From Streptoalloteichus hindustanus (GTDB lineage Bacteria; Actinomycetota; Actinomycetes; Mycobacteriales; Pseudonocardiaceae), in the NCBI RefSeq assembly GCF_900129375.1, contig NZ_FQVN01000007.1:186001-250000 (forward strand): a stretch of 64,000 nt of DNA, in the 5' to 3' direction. A program made the translations under genes and the position numbers. Under the pieces are notes generated by a model, which saw nothing but the letters and a program-made list of their open reading frames with translations, was not told the DNA's origin and searched no databases. Shown piece after piece: positions 16,660 through 24,239 of this stretch. Within the stretch, counting starts at the first letter, position 1; each line of letters starts with the position of its first letter.

Positions 16660-17889
16660 CTACTCCTGGGTCTGGTCGTCCCACAGGTCGGTGCCGTGCG
16701 CGTCGACCAGTGCGCGGACGCGGGCCAGGAACTCTCCGCTGGGGAGCGGGTCCAGTCGTCGCCCGTCCCGCAGTCGCACCGCCACCTGGTCGGCCGCGGT
16801 CTCCTTGGCCCCGACGACCGCCTGGTACGGCACGAGTCGCGCGACGCGGATCCGCGCGCCCAGACTTCCGTGCTCCGGGCCGACGACCCTGGCCCGCAAC
16901 CCCTGGTCGAGGCACCGCTCCACCAGCGCGGCGGCGGGCGGCAGCTCGGCGTCCGAGATCGGGAGCACGACCACCTGGGTGGGCGCGAGCCAGGCGGGGA
17001 AGGCCCCGCCGTGCTTCTCGACGAGGTGCGCGACGGCCCGCTCCACGCTGCCGATGACGCTGCGGTGGACCATGACCGGGCGGTGCTTGGCGCCGTCCGG
17101 GCCGACGTAGTGCAGGTCGAACCGCTCCGGCTGGTAGAAGTCGACCTGGACGGTGGACAGGGTGGCCTCGCGGCCGGCGCTGTCGGCGATCTGGACGTCG
17201 ATCTTGGGGCCGTAGAAGGCCGCCTCCCCCGCCACCGACTCGTAGGGCACGCCGGCCTGGTCCAAAACCTCGGTCAGCACGGCGGCGGCGCGCTGCCACA
17301 TGGCGGGGTCGACGACGTACTTCCCGCCCTCACCCGGCAGCGAGAGCCGGTAGCGGACGGGCTCGATGCCCAACGCCGCGTACGCCGCGCGGATCAGGTC
17401 CAGCGCGGCGCGTGCCTCGTCGGCGACCTGGTCCAGGGTGCAGAAGATGTGCGCGTCGTTCAGCTGGATCGCGCGCACCCGGGTGAGCCCGCCCAGCACG
17501 CCCGAGAGCTCCGAGCGGTACATGGTCCCGAGCTCGGCGATGCGCAGGGGCAACTCCCGGTAGCTGTGGGAGCGGGACCGGTAGATCAACGCGTGGTGCG
17601 GGCACAGGCTCGGCCGCAGGACCACCTGCTCACCGCCGAGGTCCATCGGGGGGAACATGTCCTCGCTGTAGTGCGACCAGTGCCCCGAGATCTCGTACAG
17701 CTCGCGCTTGCCCAGCACCGGTGAGTACACGTGCTGGTAGCCGGCCCGGCGCTCCACGCCGCGGATGTACTCCTCCAGGGTGTGCCGCACGGCCGCCCCG
17801 TCGGGCAGCCAGTAGGGCAGCCCCGCGCCCATCAACGGGTCGCTGTCGAACAGGTCCAGCTCGCGGCCGAGCCTGCGGTGGTCGGGCAT
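16660..17889 (-). CDS. thrS: Short-form threonyl-tRNA synthetase paralogue
   Basis: 409 residues: only the class II catalytic core and the C-terminal anticodon-binding domain. The N-terminal TGS and editing domains of full ThrRS (about 640-680 residues) are absent. Motif 2 is TMYRSELSGVLGGLTRVRAI, and motif 3 is MVHRSVIGSVERAVAHL. The three zinc ligands of ThrRS are visible as C (LRPSLCPHH), H (NDAHIF) and H (VMVHRS). The anticodon domain starts near WLAPTQVVVLPIS. GAGGAGGCCACC precedes the start. The upstream leader encodes a Thr-Thr-Thr peptide followed by a terminator. Such second ThrRSs can be backups or confer resistance to ThrRS inhibitors; no biosynthetic cluster for one is seen here. 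Confidence 0.9.
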   Translation of the reverse strand: MPDHRRLGRELDLFDSDPLMGAGLPYWLPDGAAVRHTLEEYIRGVERRAGYQHVYSPVLGKRELYEISGHWSHYSEDMFPPMDLGGEQVVLRPSLCPHHALIYRSRSHSYRELPLRIAELGTMYRSELSGVLGGLTRVRAIQLNDAHIFCTLDQVADEARAALDLIRAAYAALGIEPVRYRLSLPGEGGKYVVDPAMWQRAAAVLTEVLDQAGVPYESVAGEAAFYGPKIDVQIADSAGREATLSTVQVDFYQPERFDLHYVGPDGAKHRPVMVHRSVIGSVERAVAHLVEKHGGAFPAWLAPTQVVVLPISDAELPPAAALVERCLDQGLRARVVGPEHGSLGARIRVARLVPYQAVVGAKETAADQVAVRLRDGRRLDPLPSGEFLARVRALVDAHGTDLWDDQTQE

Positions 17890-17928
17890 GGTGGCCTCCT
17901 CGTGTTGGCGAGGCGAGTGACCACAAGA

Positions 17929-17960
17929 CGAAGCCCCGGGGCACTCGCCCCGGGGCTTCG
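17929..17960 (-). terminator. Attenuator terminator in the thrS leader
   Basis: A perfect 14-bp stem CGAAGCCCCGGGGC / GCCCCGGGGCTTCG with a 4-nt loop, lying between the leader peptide stop and the synthetase ribosome site. Read on the minus strand it is followed by TCTTGTGG. Its position in the 5' leader rather than after a gene indicates conditional termination. Confidence 0.8.
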
Positions 17961-17975
17961 GACTGAAGACAACTC

Positions 17976-18026
17976 TCAGCGCGCCGGGACGTCCACCGGC
18001 GTCGTCGTCAGACCTGCGCGCTTCAT
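17976..18026 (-). CDS. Threonine leader peptide of thrS attenuator
   Basis: A 16-residue peptide, MKRAGLTTTPVDVPAR, with three consecutive ACG threonine codons at positions 7-9 and a stop at 17976. GGTGGAAGG sits just before the ATG. The leader can fold in exclusive ways: CGCCGG/CCGGCG around codons 9-15, and alternatively GTCCCGG (codons 13-15) with CCGGGGC in the terminator's first arm (7 bp, one G-U). Ribosome stalling at Thr codons would favour the second and let transcription continue. This is ribosome-mediated attenuation by design; the structure is my inference from sequence. Confidence 0.75.
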   Translation of the reverse strand: MKRAGLTTTPVDVPAR

Positions 18027-18235
18027 GCCTTCCACCGTAGCAGACCCGGCGCGGTGCGAAATGATCAGTGGGCGCCGTCCTGGTTCAGCCGGGCCGCGGG
18101 CGTCCGGGGCCCGAAGACGCGGTCGAGCTGGTGTCGTCCAGGGCCAGCGCCTGCTCCGGATTTCGCTGTCCCAACAGGACAGTGGACTGCGGACCGTCCA
18201 CACCGGCCAGCGGGAGTCAGCGGGTCCGGGAACGG
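18027..18235. other. thrS promoter region
   Basis: Gap between the thrS leader peptide and the DUF4097 stop. It should hold the thrS promoter; TACGGT at about 18035-18040 (minus strand) is a TAnnnT -10 candidate but lies very close to the leader ATG. A CTGTCC/GGACAG hairpin near 18165-18182 may end the DUF4097 transcript. Confidence 0.4.
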
Positions 18236-19075
18236 TCAGGAGCGGCGGATCACCACATCGCCCATTCCCGTGCGGCCCCGCACCTCGACGATCTCGTCGG
18301 ACGGCGCCGGCCCCTCCGCGGTGGACAGGGAGTTGTACACGCGCCCGGTCCCGGAGGCGATGTCGAGGCGGGCCGCCGTGCCCTCGCGGATGCCCAGTTC
18401 CAGGTCGCCGCACGCGGTCTCCATGACGACCGCGCCCCGCACGACCTCGCCGACCCGGACGTCGCCGTTGGCGGTCTTGGCGACGACCCCGGCGTGGGTC
18501 CTGTCGACCGTGAGACGTCCGTTGGCCCCGTTCATCCGCAGGTCCCCGCTGATCTCGCCCAGCCAGCTGTCGCCGTTGGAGTTCTTGATCACCGCCGTGC
18601 CGTCGACCCGCCGGACCCGCACCTCGCCGCTGCCGGTGGTGATCTCGACGTGGCCGGTCGCGCGCTCCACGGTGACGTCACCGCTGGAGGTGTTCACGTG
18701 CAGTGGGCCGGTGTCCTGGAGGTGGACGTGCCCCATGCTGGTCCGGAACCGGCACTCCCCGAGCTCGCCCTGGGCCCGGAAGTCGCCCATGGCCGCCGTG
18801 CAGTGGACCTGCGAGCCCGCCGGCAGCTCGATCACGACGTCGACCGAGCCCACCTTGCCGAACAGGGTGTTCCGCTTCGAGGTTCGCACCAGCAGCCGGC
18901 CCTGGGCGTACTCGACGCGGGTCCGGTTCACGGCCTTGGCGTCGGCCTCGCTCGCGGAGTCGCTCGGGCGGACCTCGACGGTGGTGTCGGCCCGGTCGCC
19001 CGCGATGATCAGGAGATCGCCGACGACGAGCTCCGCGGTGGCGGAGATGGGCTCTGGAGTGGCGAAGGTCGGCAT
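18236..19075 (-). CDS. DUF4097 beta-strand-repeat protein
   Basis: 279 residues made of repeated short beta units (for example SSGDVTVERATGHVEITTGSGEVRVRRVDG), the DUF4097/adhesin-like beta-helix family. No signal peptide or membrane anchor, so probably cytoplasmic. Function of the family is unknown; members are often next to regulators. It is 93 bp behind the ribbon-helix-helix gene and likely in one operon with it, under the ATGGCA repeat operator. Confidence 0.85.
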   Translation of the reverse strand: MPTFATPEPISATAELVVGDLLIIAGDRADTTVEVRPSDSASEADAKAVNRTRVEYAQGRLLVRTSKRNTLFGKVGSVDVVIELPAGSQVHCTAAMGDFRAQGELGECRFRTSMGHVHLQDTGPLHVNTSSGDVTVERATGHVEITTGSGEVRVRRVDGTAVIKNSNGDSWLGEISGDLRMNGANGRLTVDRTHAGVVAKTANGDVRVGEVVRGAVVMETACGDLELGIREGTAARLDIASGTGRVYNSLSTAEGPAPSDEIVEVRGRTGMGDVVIRRS

Positions 19076-19168
19076 GGCTGTCCCCCGTGCTGGGTCGGTG
19101 GGCGGGCGTCGCGCTGGTGAGTCGAGGTCCGTCTTGTGGCCACGGAGGCGGTCCTCCGCCGGACGTGG

Positions 19169-19699
19169 CTAGCGCACCCAGCCGGTGTAGTGCTGCTTGC
19201 CGCGGGGCGTGCCCCGCTCGGGCCGCTGGGAGCGGTCGTCGGGCTCCACCGTGGCGGCGACGGCCCGGACGAGCCAGGTGTTGACCGAGAGACCCTCGCG
19301 GGCCGCGGCCTCCTCCACCCGGGCCTTGAGGTGTTCGGGCAGCCGGAAGTTGATGCGGGCCGTGGCGCCGTCGTCGCCGCCGGTCGGCACGGGCGGCAGG
19401 GACGGGGCGCCGGCCGGCGCGCCCTCCCTGGCGTCCTCCTCCATGAGGCGGTCCACCGGCGGCGGGGTCACGACGAAGCTGGGGTCGAGCCCGCGCAGTC
19501 GGAGGTCGACCGAGCCGGGCGCCAGGTCGCGGGTGATCTCGTCCGCGGCGGCGGACAGCACGTTGAGCAGGATGAGCCGGACCGCCGACTCCAGCGGCGC
19601 GGCCAGCCGCTCGGCGAGCGCGCGGGCCTCCTCGCCGCCGGCGTCGGCGGCAACCGCGAGTTCGCGACGGAGGTTGTCGACGTACGGCGTGAGGTCCAT
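19169..19699 (-). CDS. Ribbon-helix-helix (HicB/Arc-like) DNA-binding protein
   Basis: 176 residues. The C-terminal part ARINFRLPEHLKARVEEAAA followed by EGLSVNTWLVRAVA is a ribbon-helix-helix domain like that of HicB-type antitoxins (beta strand, then two helices with SVNTWL). The N-terminal 100 residues are helical and unfamiliar, with a Pro-rich hinge at 110-128. No HicA-like toxin is next to it; its partner is the DUF4097 gene. Four ATGGCA repeats overlap its start codon and are a likely autoregulatory operator. Confidence 0.8.
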   Translation of the reverse strand: MDLTPYVDNLRRELAVAADAGGEEARALAERLAAPLESAVRLILLNVLSAAADEITRDLAPGSVDLRLRGLDPSFVVTPPPVDRLMEEDAREGAPAGAPSLPPVPTGGDDGATARINFRLPEHLKARVEEAAAREGLSVNTWLVRAVAATVEPDDRSQRPERGTPRGKQHYTGWVR

Positions 19700-19733
19700 G
19701 GCATCACTATGGCACCGTTATGGCACCATGGCA
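19698..19733. promoter_or_regulatory. ATGGCA repeat operator at the RHH gene start
   Basis: ATGGCA occurs at 19698, 19709, 19720 and 19728. The first three are exactly 11 bp apart, one helical turn, as expected for cooperative binding of ribbon-helix-helix dimers. The array covers the start codon and the region just upstream of the minus-strand gene. Confidence 0.65.
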
Positions 19734-20022
19734 AGTTTCGCGGGCGTACCCGGCCTCAGGCCCCCGGCCTCCGGCTCGGGGGGCGAGCAGTTCTGACCAC
19801 GCCGAAGATCTCGGGCGGCGAGCCGGACTCCGCACCGCCGCGCCGAGGATTCCACACTGTCCACAAAGGATTTCCTCGACCCCGCGCTCCGCGGCACCGA
19901 ACCCCATCCCCCGCGCGGGCCGCACGACGTCCGGCGCCTCGGCCTTGCGTTCAAGTCGACTTGAACCGCAAGGGTGATCGCGACGGATCGACCGATCGGA
20001 TCAGCGAAGAACGGGGTTGGGC
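19734..20022. other. Divergent gap between RHH and monooxygenase genes
   Basis: No gene seen. It contains the MerR-type palindrome described separately, and a TGTCCAC element near 19857. The rest shows no structure. Confidence 0.5.
19949..19966. promoter_or_regulatory. MerR/SoxR-type operator before the monooxygenase
   Basis: A perfect 18-bp palindrome, GTTCAAGTCGACTTGAAC, extended on both sides by CCTTGC/GCAAGG with one bulged base. The CAAG-4-CTTG core is the pattern bound by SoxR and other MerR proteins between an over-spaced -35 and -10. A TTGCGT at 19946 could be the -35. No MerR gene is in the window. Confidence 0.6.
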
Positions 20023-21627
20023 ATGCGAACACGACACGTGCCGGCACTGGTGGTCGGGGCGGGGCCGGTGGGCCTGTCGACGGCGGTGTTCCTCCATCAC
20101 TGGGGCGTGCCGGCACTGGTGGTCGACAAGCGGGACCCGACGTCGGCGCCAGCCCGGGCCAACATCAGCCTGCGGTCCCTTGAGGTGTTCCGCTCGGTGG
20201 GGATGGGGCCGGCGCTCGACGAGGTCGCGTGGCGCGGTGGTCCGCCGATGCGGACAGTGCACAAGGACAGCGGACTCGGAGCCACCCAACGGTACGGCGG
20301 ACTCCCCGCCGAGTACCTGCGGCGGCTCGACACGTGCAGTCCCGTCGACGCTCACCAGCACCTGACCCAGCGGGAGGTGCAGCAGGTGGCGTTGCGCCGC
20401 CTGCCCGACGAGGCGGTGTGTTTCGGCTTGCGGCTGCTGGACTTCTCCGCCGACGAGGACGGCGTCCGCGCGCGAGTGGTCGACACCGCCACGGGCGAGG
20501 AGCAGGAGATCACCGCCGAGTACCTGATCGGCGCGGACGGAGCCCGGAGCCGGACACGGGAGCTGCTCGGCGTCACCGTCCCCGACCGGGAGGTCCTCGC
20601 CCGCCTCCACACGGCGTTCTTCCGCGCCGACCTGGGGAACGTCGTGTCGGAGTGGGGAACGCACCTGTGCGTCGTCCGCAACGACAGGGTCTACGCCACG
20701 CTCTTCGCCAAGAACGGCGGCGACCAGTGGAGCTCGCACATCATGGACTACCCGGGAAAACCGGACGAACTGGTGGACCTGCCCGAGGAGAAGGTCGTCG
20801 AGCTGCTGCGCGCGGCGATCGGGGACGACACGCGGCCGATCGAGCTGCACGGGGCCACCACGTGGGAGGCCGCGCTGGGGATCGCGTCGGCGTTCCGGCG
20901 CGGCCGGGTCTTCCTCGCCGGTGACTCGGCCCACGTGCAGAGCTCGGCGGGCGGGCTCGGGATGAACACCGGAATCCAGGACGGGCACAACCTGGCCTGG
21001 AAGCTCGCCGCCGTGCTCCGGGGTCAGGCGGCACCGTCCCTTTTGGACAGCTACGAGACCGAACGCCGCAGCGCGGCTCGGGACTCGCTCGCCCTGTCCC
21101 GTCGGGCGCACCGGGGCTACCAGGAGCGACACGGCGACCCGCGCCGGATGGACGAGACCATCGCGGTCGACTACCTCCGGGCGATGATGTTCTACCGGTA
21201 CCGGTCCACGGCGGTTCTCGCGGAGGACACCGAGGACACCACCGACACCGACGACACCGACGGCTCCGTTCTCCGCGACCAGGCGCTGCCCGGCTGCCGG
21301 TTCCCCCATCACTGGGTCGACTCCGACCGGAGTCGGGTGTCCACTCTCGACCTGATCGGTTCCAAGTGGACTGTCCTCACCGGACACACGGGCACGCCCT
21401 GGCTCTCCGCGGCGGACCTCGTCGGCGCCGATCTCGGCCTCACCGTCGGAGCACACCGCCTCAGTCACCACCAGGGCGACGTCTTCTCCACCCTCACCGG
21501 GTTGGCGCCCGACGGGGCCGTGCTCGTCCGCCCCGACGGATTCGTCGCCTGGCGGGCGCCATCTCCTGGCTCCGCGCCGGATCTCGCGCTGCGCCAGGCG
21601 CTGGGCCGCGTCCTCGGCCGTGGCTGA
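20023..21627 (+). CDS. FAD-dependent aromatic-type monooxygenase
   Basis: Flavin hydroxylase of 534 residues in the group that includes aromatic polyketide hydroxylases. FAD motifs: VVGAGPVGLS (N-terminal GxGxxG), GADGARSRTRELLG, and GDSAHVQSSAGGLGMNTGIQD, which binds the FAD ribose. A thioredoxin-like C-terminal part follows a short acidic repeat (EDTEDTTDTDDTDG, about residue 405). ATG 20023 is used; TTG two codons earlier is possible. Soluble, uses NAD(P)H and O2. Substrate unknown; no polyketide genes adjoin. Probably controlled by the MerR-like palindrome upstream. Confidence 0.88.
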   Translation: MRTRHVPALVVGAGPVGLSTAVFLHHWGVPALVVDKRDPTSAPARANISLRSLEVFRSVGMGPALDEVAWRGGPPMRTVHKDSGLGATQRYGGLPAEYLRRLDTCSPVDAHQHLTQREVQQVALRRLPDEAVCFGLRLLDFSADEDGVRARVVDTATGEEQEITAEYLIGADGARSRTRELLGVTVPDREVLARLHTAFFRADLGNVVSEWGTHLCVVRNDRVYATLFAKNGGDQWSSHIMDYPGKPDELVDLPEEKVVELLRAAIGDDTRPIELHGATTWEAALGIASAFRRGRVFLAGDSAHVQSSAGGLGMNTGIQDGHNLAWKLAAVLRGQAAPSLLDSYETERRSAARDSLALSRRAHRGYQERHGDPRRMDETIAVDYLRAMMFYRYRSTAVLAEDTEDTTDTDDTDGSVLRDQALPGCRFPHHWVDSDRSRVSTLDLIGSKWTVLTGHTGTPWLSAADLVGADLGLTVGAHRLSHHQGDVFSTLTGLAPDGAVLVRPDGFVAWRAPSPGSAPDLALRQALGRVLGRG

Positions 21628-21679
21628 CATGACGAGCTGAGGCAGAGAATCCAGGCCGGACAACCGGGTGGTCCTGGGG

Positions 21680-23095
21680 TCACAGCGCGAGCGCGGGGTG
21701 GCGACGCCAGGTCGTGGTCGCGGCCTCGATCGCGTGGCCCAGGGACAGCACGCCGAAATCGTCACCCGGGGCTCCGACGATCTGGACGCCCACCGGAAGC
21801 CCCTCCGGCGTGAAGGTGAACGGCACGGACATGCAGGGCAGCCCGGCCACCGACATCCACGCGCAGGACCGCATCCACTCCCGGTAGCAGGTCATCGGCG
21901 TGCCGTCGATCTCGGTGGGATAGGGCAGGTCGACGTCGAAGGGGACGACCTGGCTCACCAGCGTCACCAGGAACTGGTGTGTGGCGAAGAAGTCCAGCAT
22001 CCGGTTGTACAGCTCGGTGCGCAGCACGGCGGCGCGTTCGAGGTCGATCGCGGTCACGGCCCGCCCCCTGGCGATCTCCCACCGGACGTTGTCGCCGAGC
22101 TGGTCGCCGTACTCGTCGAGCAGCGGACCGTAGACGTAGGCCTGGGCGGAGGCCCGCTGCACGGTGAACGCCTCGTCGGCGCCGTCGAAGTCCGGGCAGG
22201 TGTCCACGACCTCGCACCCGAGGTCGAGCAACAGGTCCCTGGCCGGGGTCATGGCGTGGACCACGCGGGGGTCGACGGGCAGGCCGCCCAGGTCGACCGA
22301 CCAGGCCACCCTCGTCCCCCGCACGTCCCGTTCGACCGGACGCGAGAAGTCCGCCGGTGGAAGGGAAACCGGGCTTCTGGGCGTGGGTTGGGCGATGACC
22401 CGCATCTGGAGGGCGAGGTCGCCGACGGTCCGGGCCATGGCCCCGACGGCGGGCAACGTGAAGTGGTCGTTGGTGACCGGCCAGAGCGGGACGCGGCCGA
22501 TCGAGGGGCGCAGGCCGACGACGTTGCAGAAGCTGGCCGGGTTGCGCAGCGAGCCGCCCATGTCCGAGCCGTCGGCGATCGGCACCATGCCGGTGGCCAG
22601 GGCGACGGCGGCGCCCCCGCTGGAGCCGCCGCAGGTTCTCGTGACGTCGTAGGGGTTCCTCGTCGCCCCGAAGACCCGGTTGAACGTCTGCGAGCCGTTG
22701 CCGAACTCCGGGGTGTTGGTCTTGCCGAGGGTCACCGCGCCGGCGTCGACCATGCGCCGCACGTGCAGGTCGTCGCGGACGGGAACGTGGGCCTGGTAGA
22801 CCAGCGAGCCGAAGGTGGTGCGGATCCCCGCCGTGTTGGCCAGGTCCTTGTGCGCCACCGGTAAGCCGTGCAGCGGCCCCAGGCTGCGCCCGCGGGCGAT
22901 CGCGGTGTCGGCCCGCTCGGCCAACGTCCTGGCGCGTTCCGGAGCGAGGGTGACGATCGCGTTGACCTCGGGGTTGGTCTTCTCGATCTGGGCGAGGTGG
23001 GCGTCGAGGACCTCGCGGGCGGACACCTGCCGGGTGACCATGAGCGTCACGAGTTCCCGCGCGGTGCGGAAGACGAGGCCCGTGTCGGGCGACAT
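21680..23095 (-). CDS. Amidase (amidase-signature family)
   Basis: 471 residues, the usual size. The Ser-cisSer-Lys catalytic triad is visible: Lys in LPVAHKDLANTAG, the Gly/Ser-rich CGGSSGGAAVALATG, and the nucleophile Ser in GSDMGGSLRNPASFCN. Start ATG 23095 has GGGAGAAACC upstream. Cytoplasmic. Hydrolyses carboxamides; the substrate cannot be predicted. It stands alone. Confidence 0.9.
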   Translation of the reverse strand: MSPDTGLVFRTARELVTLMVTRQVSAREVLDAHLAQIEKTNPEVNAIVTLAPERARTLAERADTAIARGRSLGPLHGLPVAHKDLANTAGIRTTFGSLVYQAHVPVRDDLHVRRMVDAGAVTLGKTNTPEFGNGSQTFNRVFGATRNPYDVTRTCGGSSGGAAVALATGMVPIADGSDMGGSLRNPASFCNVVGLRPSIGRVPLWPVTNDHFTLPAVGAMARTVGDLALQMRVIAQPTPRSPVSLPPADFSRPVERDVRGTRVAWSVDLGGLPVDPRVVHAMTPARDLLLDLGCEVVDTCPDFDGADEAFTVQRASAQAYVYGPLLDEYGDQLGDNVRWEIARGRAVTAIDLERAAVLRTELYNRMLDFFATHQFLVTLVSQVVPFDVDLPYPTEIDGTPMTCYREWMRSCAWMSVAGLPCMSVPFTFTPEGLPVGVQIVGAPGDDFGVLSLGHAIEAATTTWRRHPALAL

Positions 23096-23531
23096 GCGGT
23101 TTCTCCCTGGGATCGCTGGCGTGGGATCGCTGGACGGGGACCGGGCGGGCCGGTGCCGGCATGGCCGGTCGCCCGCCTGGTTTCCGTCCCTCGCCACCAG
23201 ATCAGGATCGGGGTCCGGAGATCCCGGGGTGTTGGGCGGTGTCGCTCCGGCCTTGGGAACCGAACAGGAACCGAACACCGCCCCCGCGCCGGAAACGGAT
23301 CGACCGCCGCCGACGACGCTAGGGCCAGCATCGCCACGGGATCAAGGAGGCGTTCGGGGGACGGTGGAGAAAACCGTTTCCCCGCCGAAGGTCCGAAGCA
23401 CCGTCACGGAAGCACCGTCACGGAAGGACAGTCGCACCGCACGAGGTGACACCCACACGAGGTTTCGGCCCGTTCGGCCCAACAGCGTCCCGGCCCGGCG
23501 AGGTCCCGACGGGACTTCGCGGGCCGGTCGG
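23096..23531. other. 436-bp gap with short direct repeat
   Basis: No coding signal on either strand. A 14-bp tandem repeat GAAGCACCGTCACG lies at 23395-23408 and 23409-23422, and GAACCGAACA near 23256 is imperfectly repeated. The amidase promoter should be in the first 100 bp. Confidence 0.5.
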
Positions 23532-23858
23532 TCACTCCCACACGGCGGCCCGGTAGCTCATGAGCAGACCGCGGTGGAGGTCGTTCTCCAGACGCCGGAA
23601 CGTCGCGCCGTCCGCGGCCAGGTCCACGACGACGGACAGGGCCTCGTCGTGGCGGTCCCACACCTCGGGCGGCGCCTGGTGGGCGACCAGGCGGTTTCGC
23701 GCCGTGTGCAGGAAGACGAGCAGCGCGGAGGCGTCCCCGCGCAGCACGGCTCCGGCCAGACCGTGGAACCGGGCGATGTCGGCGGGTTGACCGAGTTGGG
23801 CGATGAACCGTTGAACGGCCACGAGATAGTCACCGAGCACGAGCCCACGACAAACCAT
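23532..23858 (-). CDS. Small helical protein of unknown function (108 aa)
   Basis: Begins MVCRGLVLGDYLVAVQRFIA and appears fully alpha-helical, with conserved-looking ARNRLVAHQAPPEVWDRHDEAL. TACGGT lies seven bases upstream of the ATG and no ribosome site is seen, suggesting a leaderless mRNA. Family not recognised. Confidence 0.5.
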   Translation of the reverse strand: MVCRGLVLGDYLVAVQRFIAQLGQPADIARFHGLAGAVLRGDASALLVFLHTARNRLVAHQAPPEVWDRHDEALSVVVDLAADGATFRRLENDLHRGLLMSYRAAVWE

Positions 23859-24239
23859 GGGCGGACCGTAGCCACCCAGGGCCTACGGTCCCGCATGGCC
23901 AACTCAACCGGGTCAACCTTCCTGTCGCCAACCGCCGACGGGACACGGGCGGTGCTCGCTCGTCGGCTGACCGGTCCCGCGATCTGGTCACTCGTCAACC
24001 GGGTGTGCCCCGGGAACATCACTCACCGGAGCCCTTCGGCCGTGGCATCAAGTCCGGCTGCCGCCAAAGATCACCAGGAAGCATGACGCCGGACGGGTCC
24101 GCCGGCGTCGGCGCACGGCCTCGACCGGTCCGCCCCTCCCCCGTTCCCCCGCCTGTTGCCGTTCGATCCGGGTTCCAGATACCTTCACCATTGAGATGTT
24201 ATGAACATCTGATGTGAACATCAATGAAGGAGAACGGCT
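23859..24239. other. Gap before P450 with mirrored promoters and a short frame
   Basis: A 9-bp inverted repeat GGACCGTAG (23863-23871) / CTACGGTCC (23883-23891) gives each strand a TACGGT -10-like box directly before an ATG. On the plus strand this opens a 63-codon frame (23895-24086, MANSTGSTFLSPTADG...) of unlikely composition. P450 operators lie at 24194-24223. Confidence 0.45.
24194..24223. promoter_or_regulatory. Twin palindromic operators before the P450
   Basis: AGATGTTATGAACATCT (7-3-7, 24194-24210) directly abuts TGATGTGAACATCA (6-2-6, 24210-24223). Both share the GATGT/ACATC half-site. They sit 17-46 bp before the P450 start, so binding would block transcription. Confidence 0.6.

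Noticed and set aside
19169-19699. HicAB toxin-antitoxin system
   Set aside because: Only the HicB-like RHH domain is present; no HicA-type toxin gene adjoins.
23895-24086. 63-codon frame downstream of TACGGT
   Set aside because: Composition (Ser/Pro/Ala-rich tail) is not protein-like enough; kept only as a note in the gap entry.
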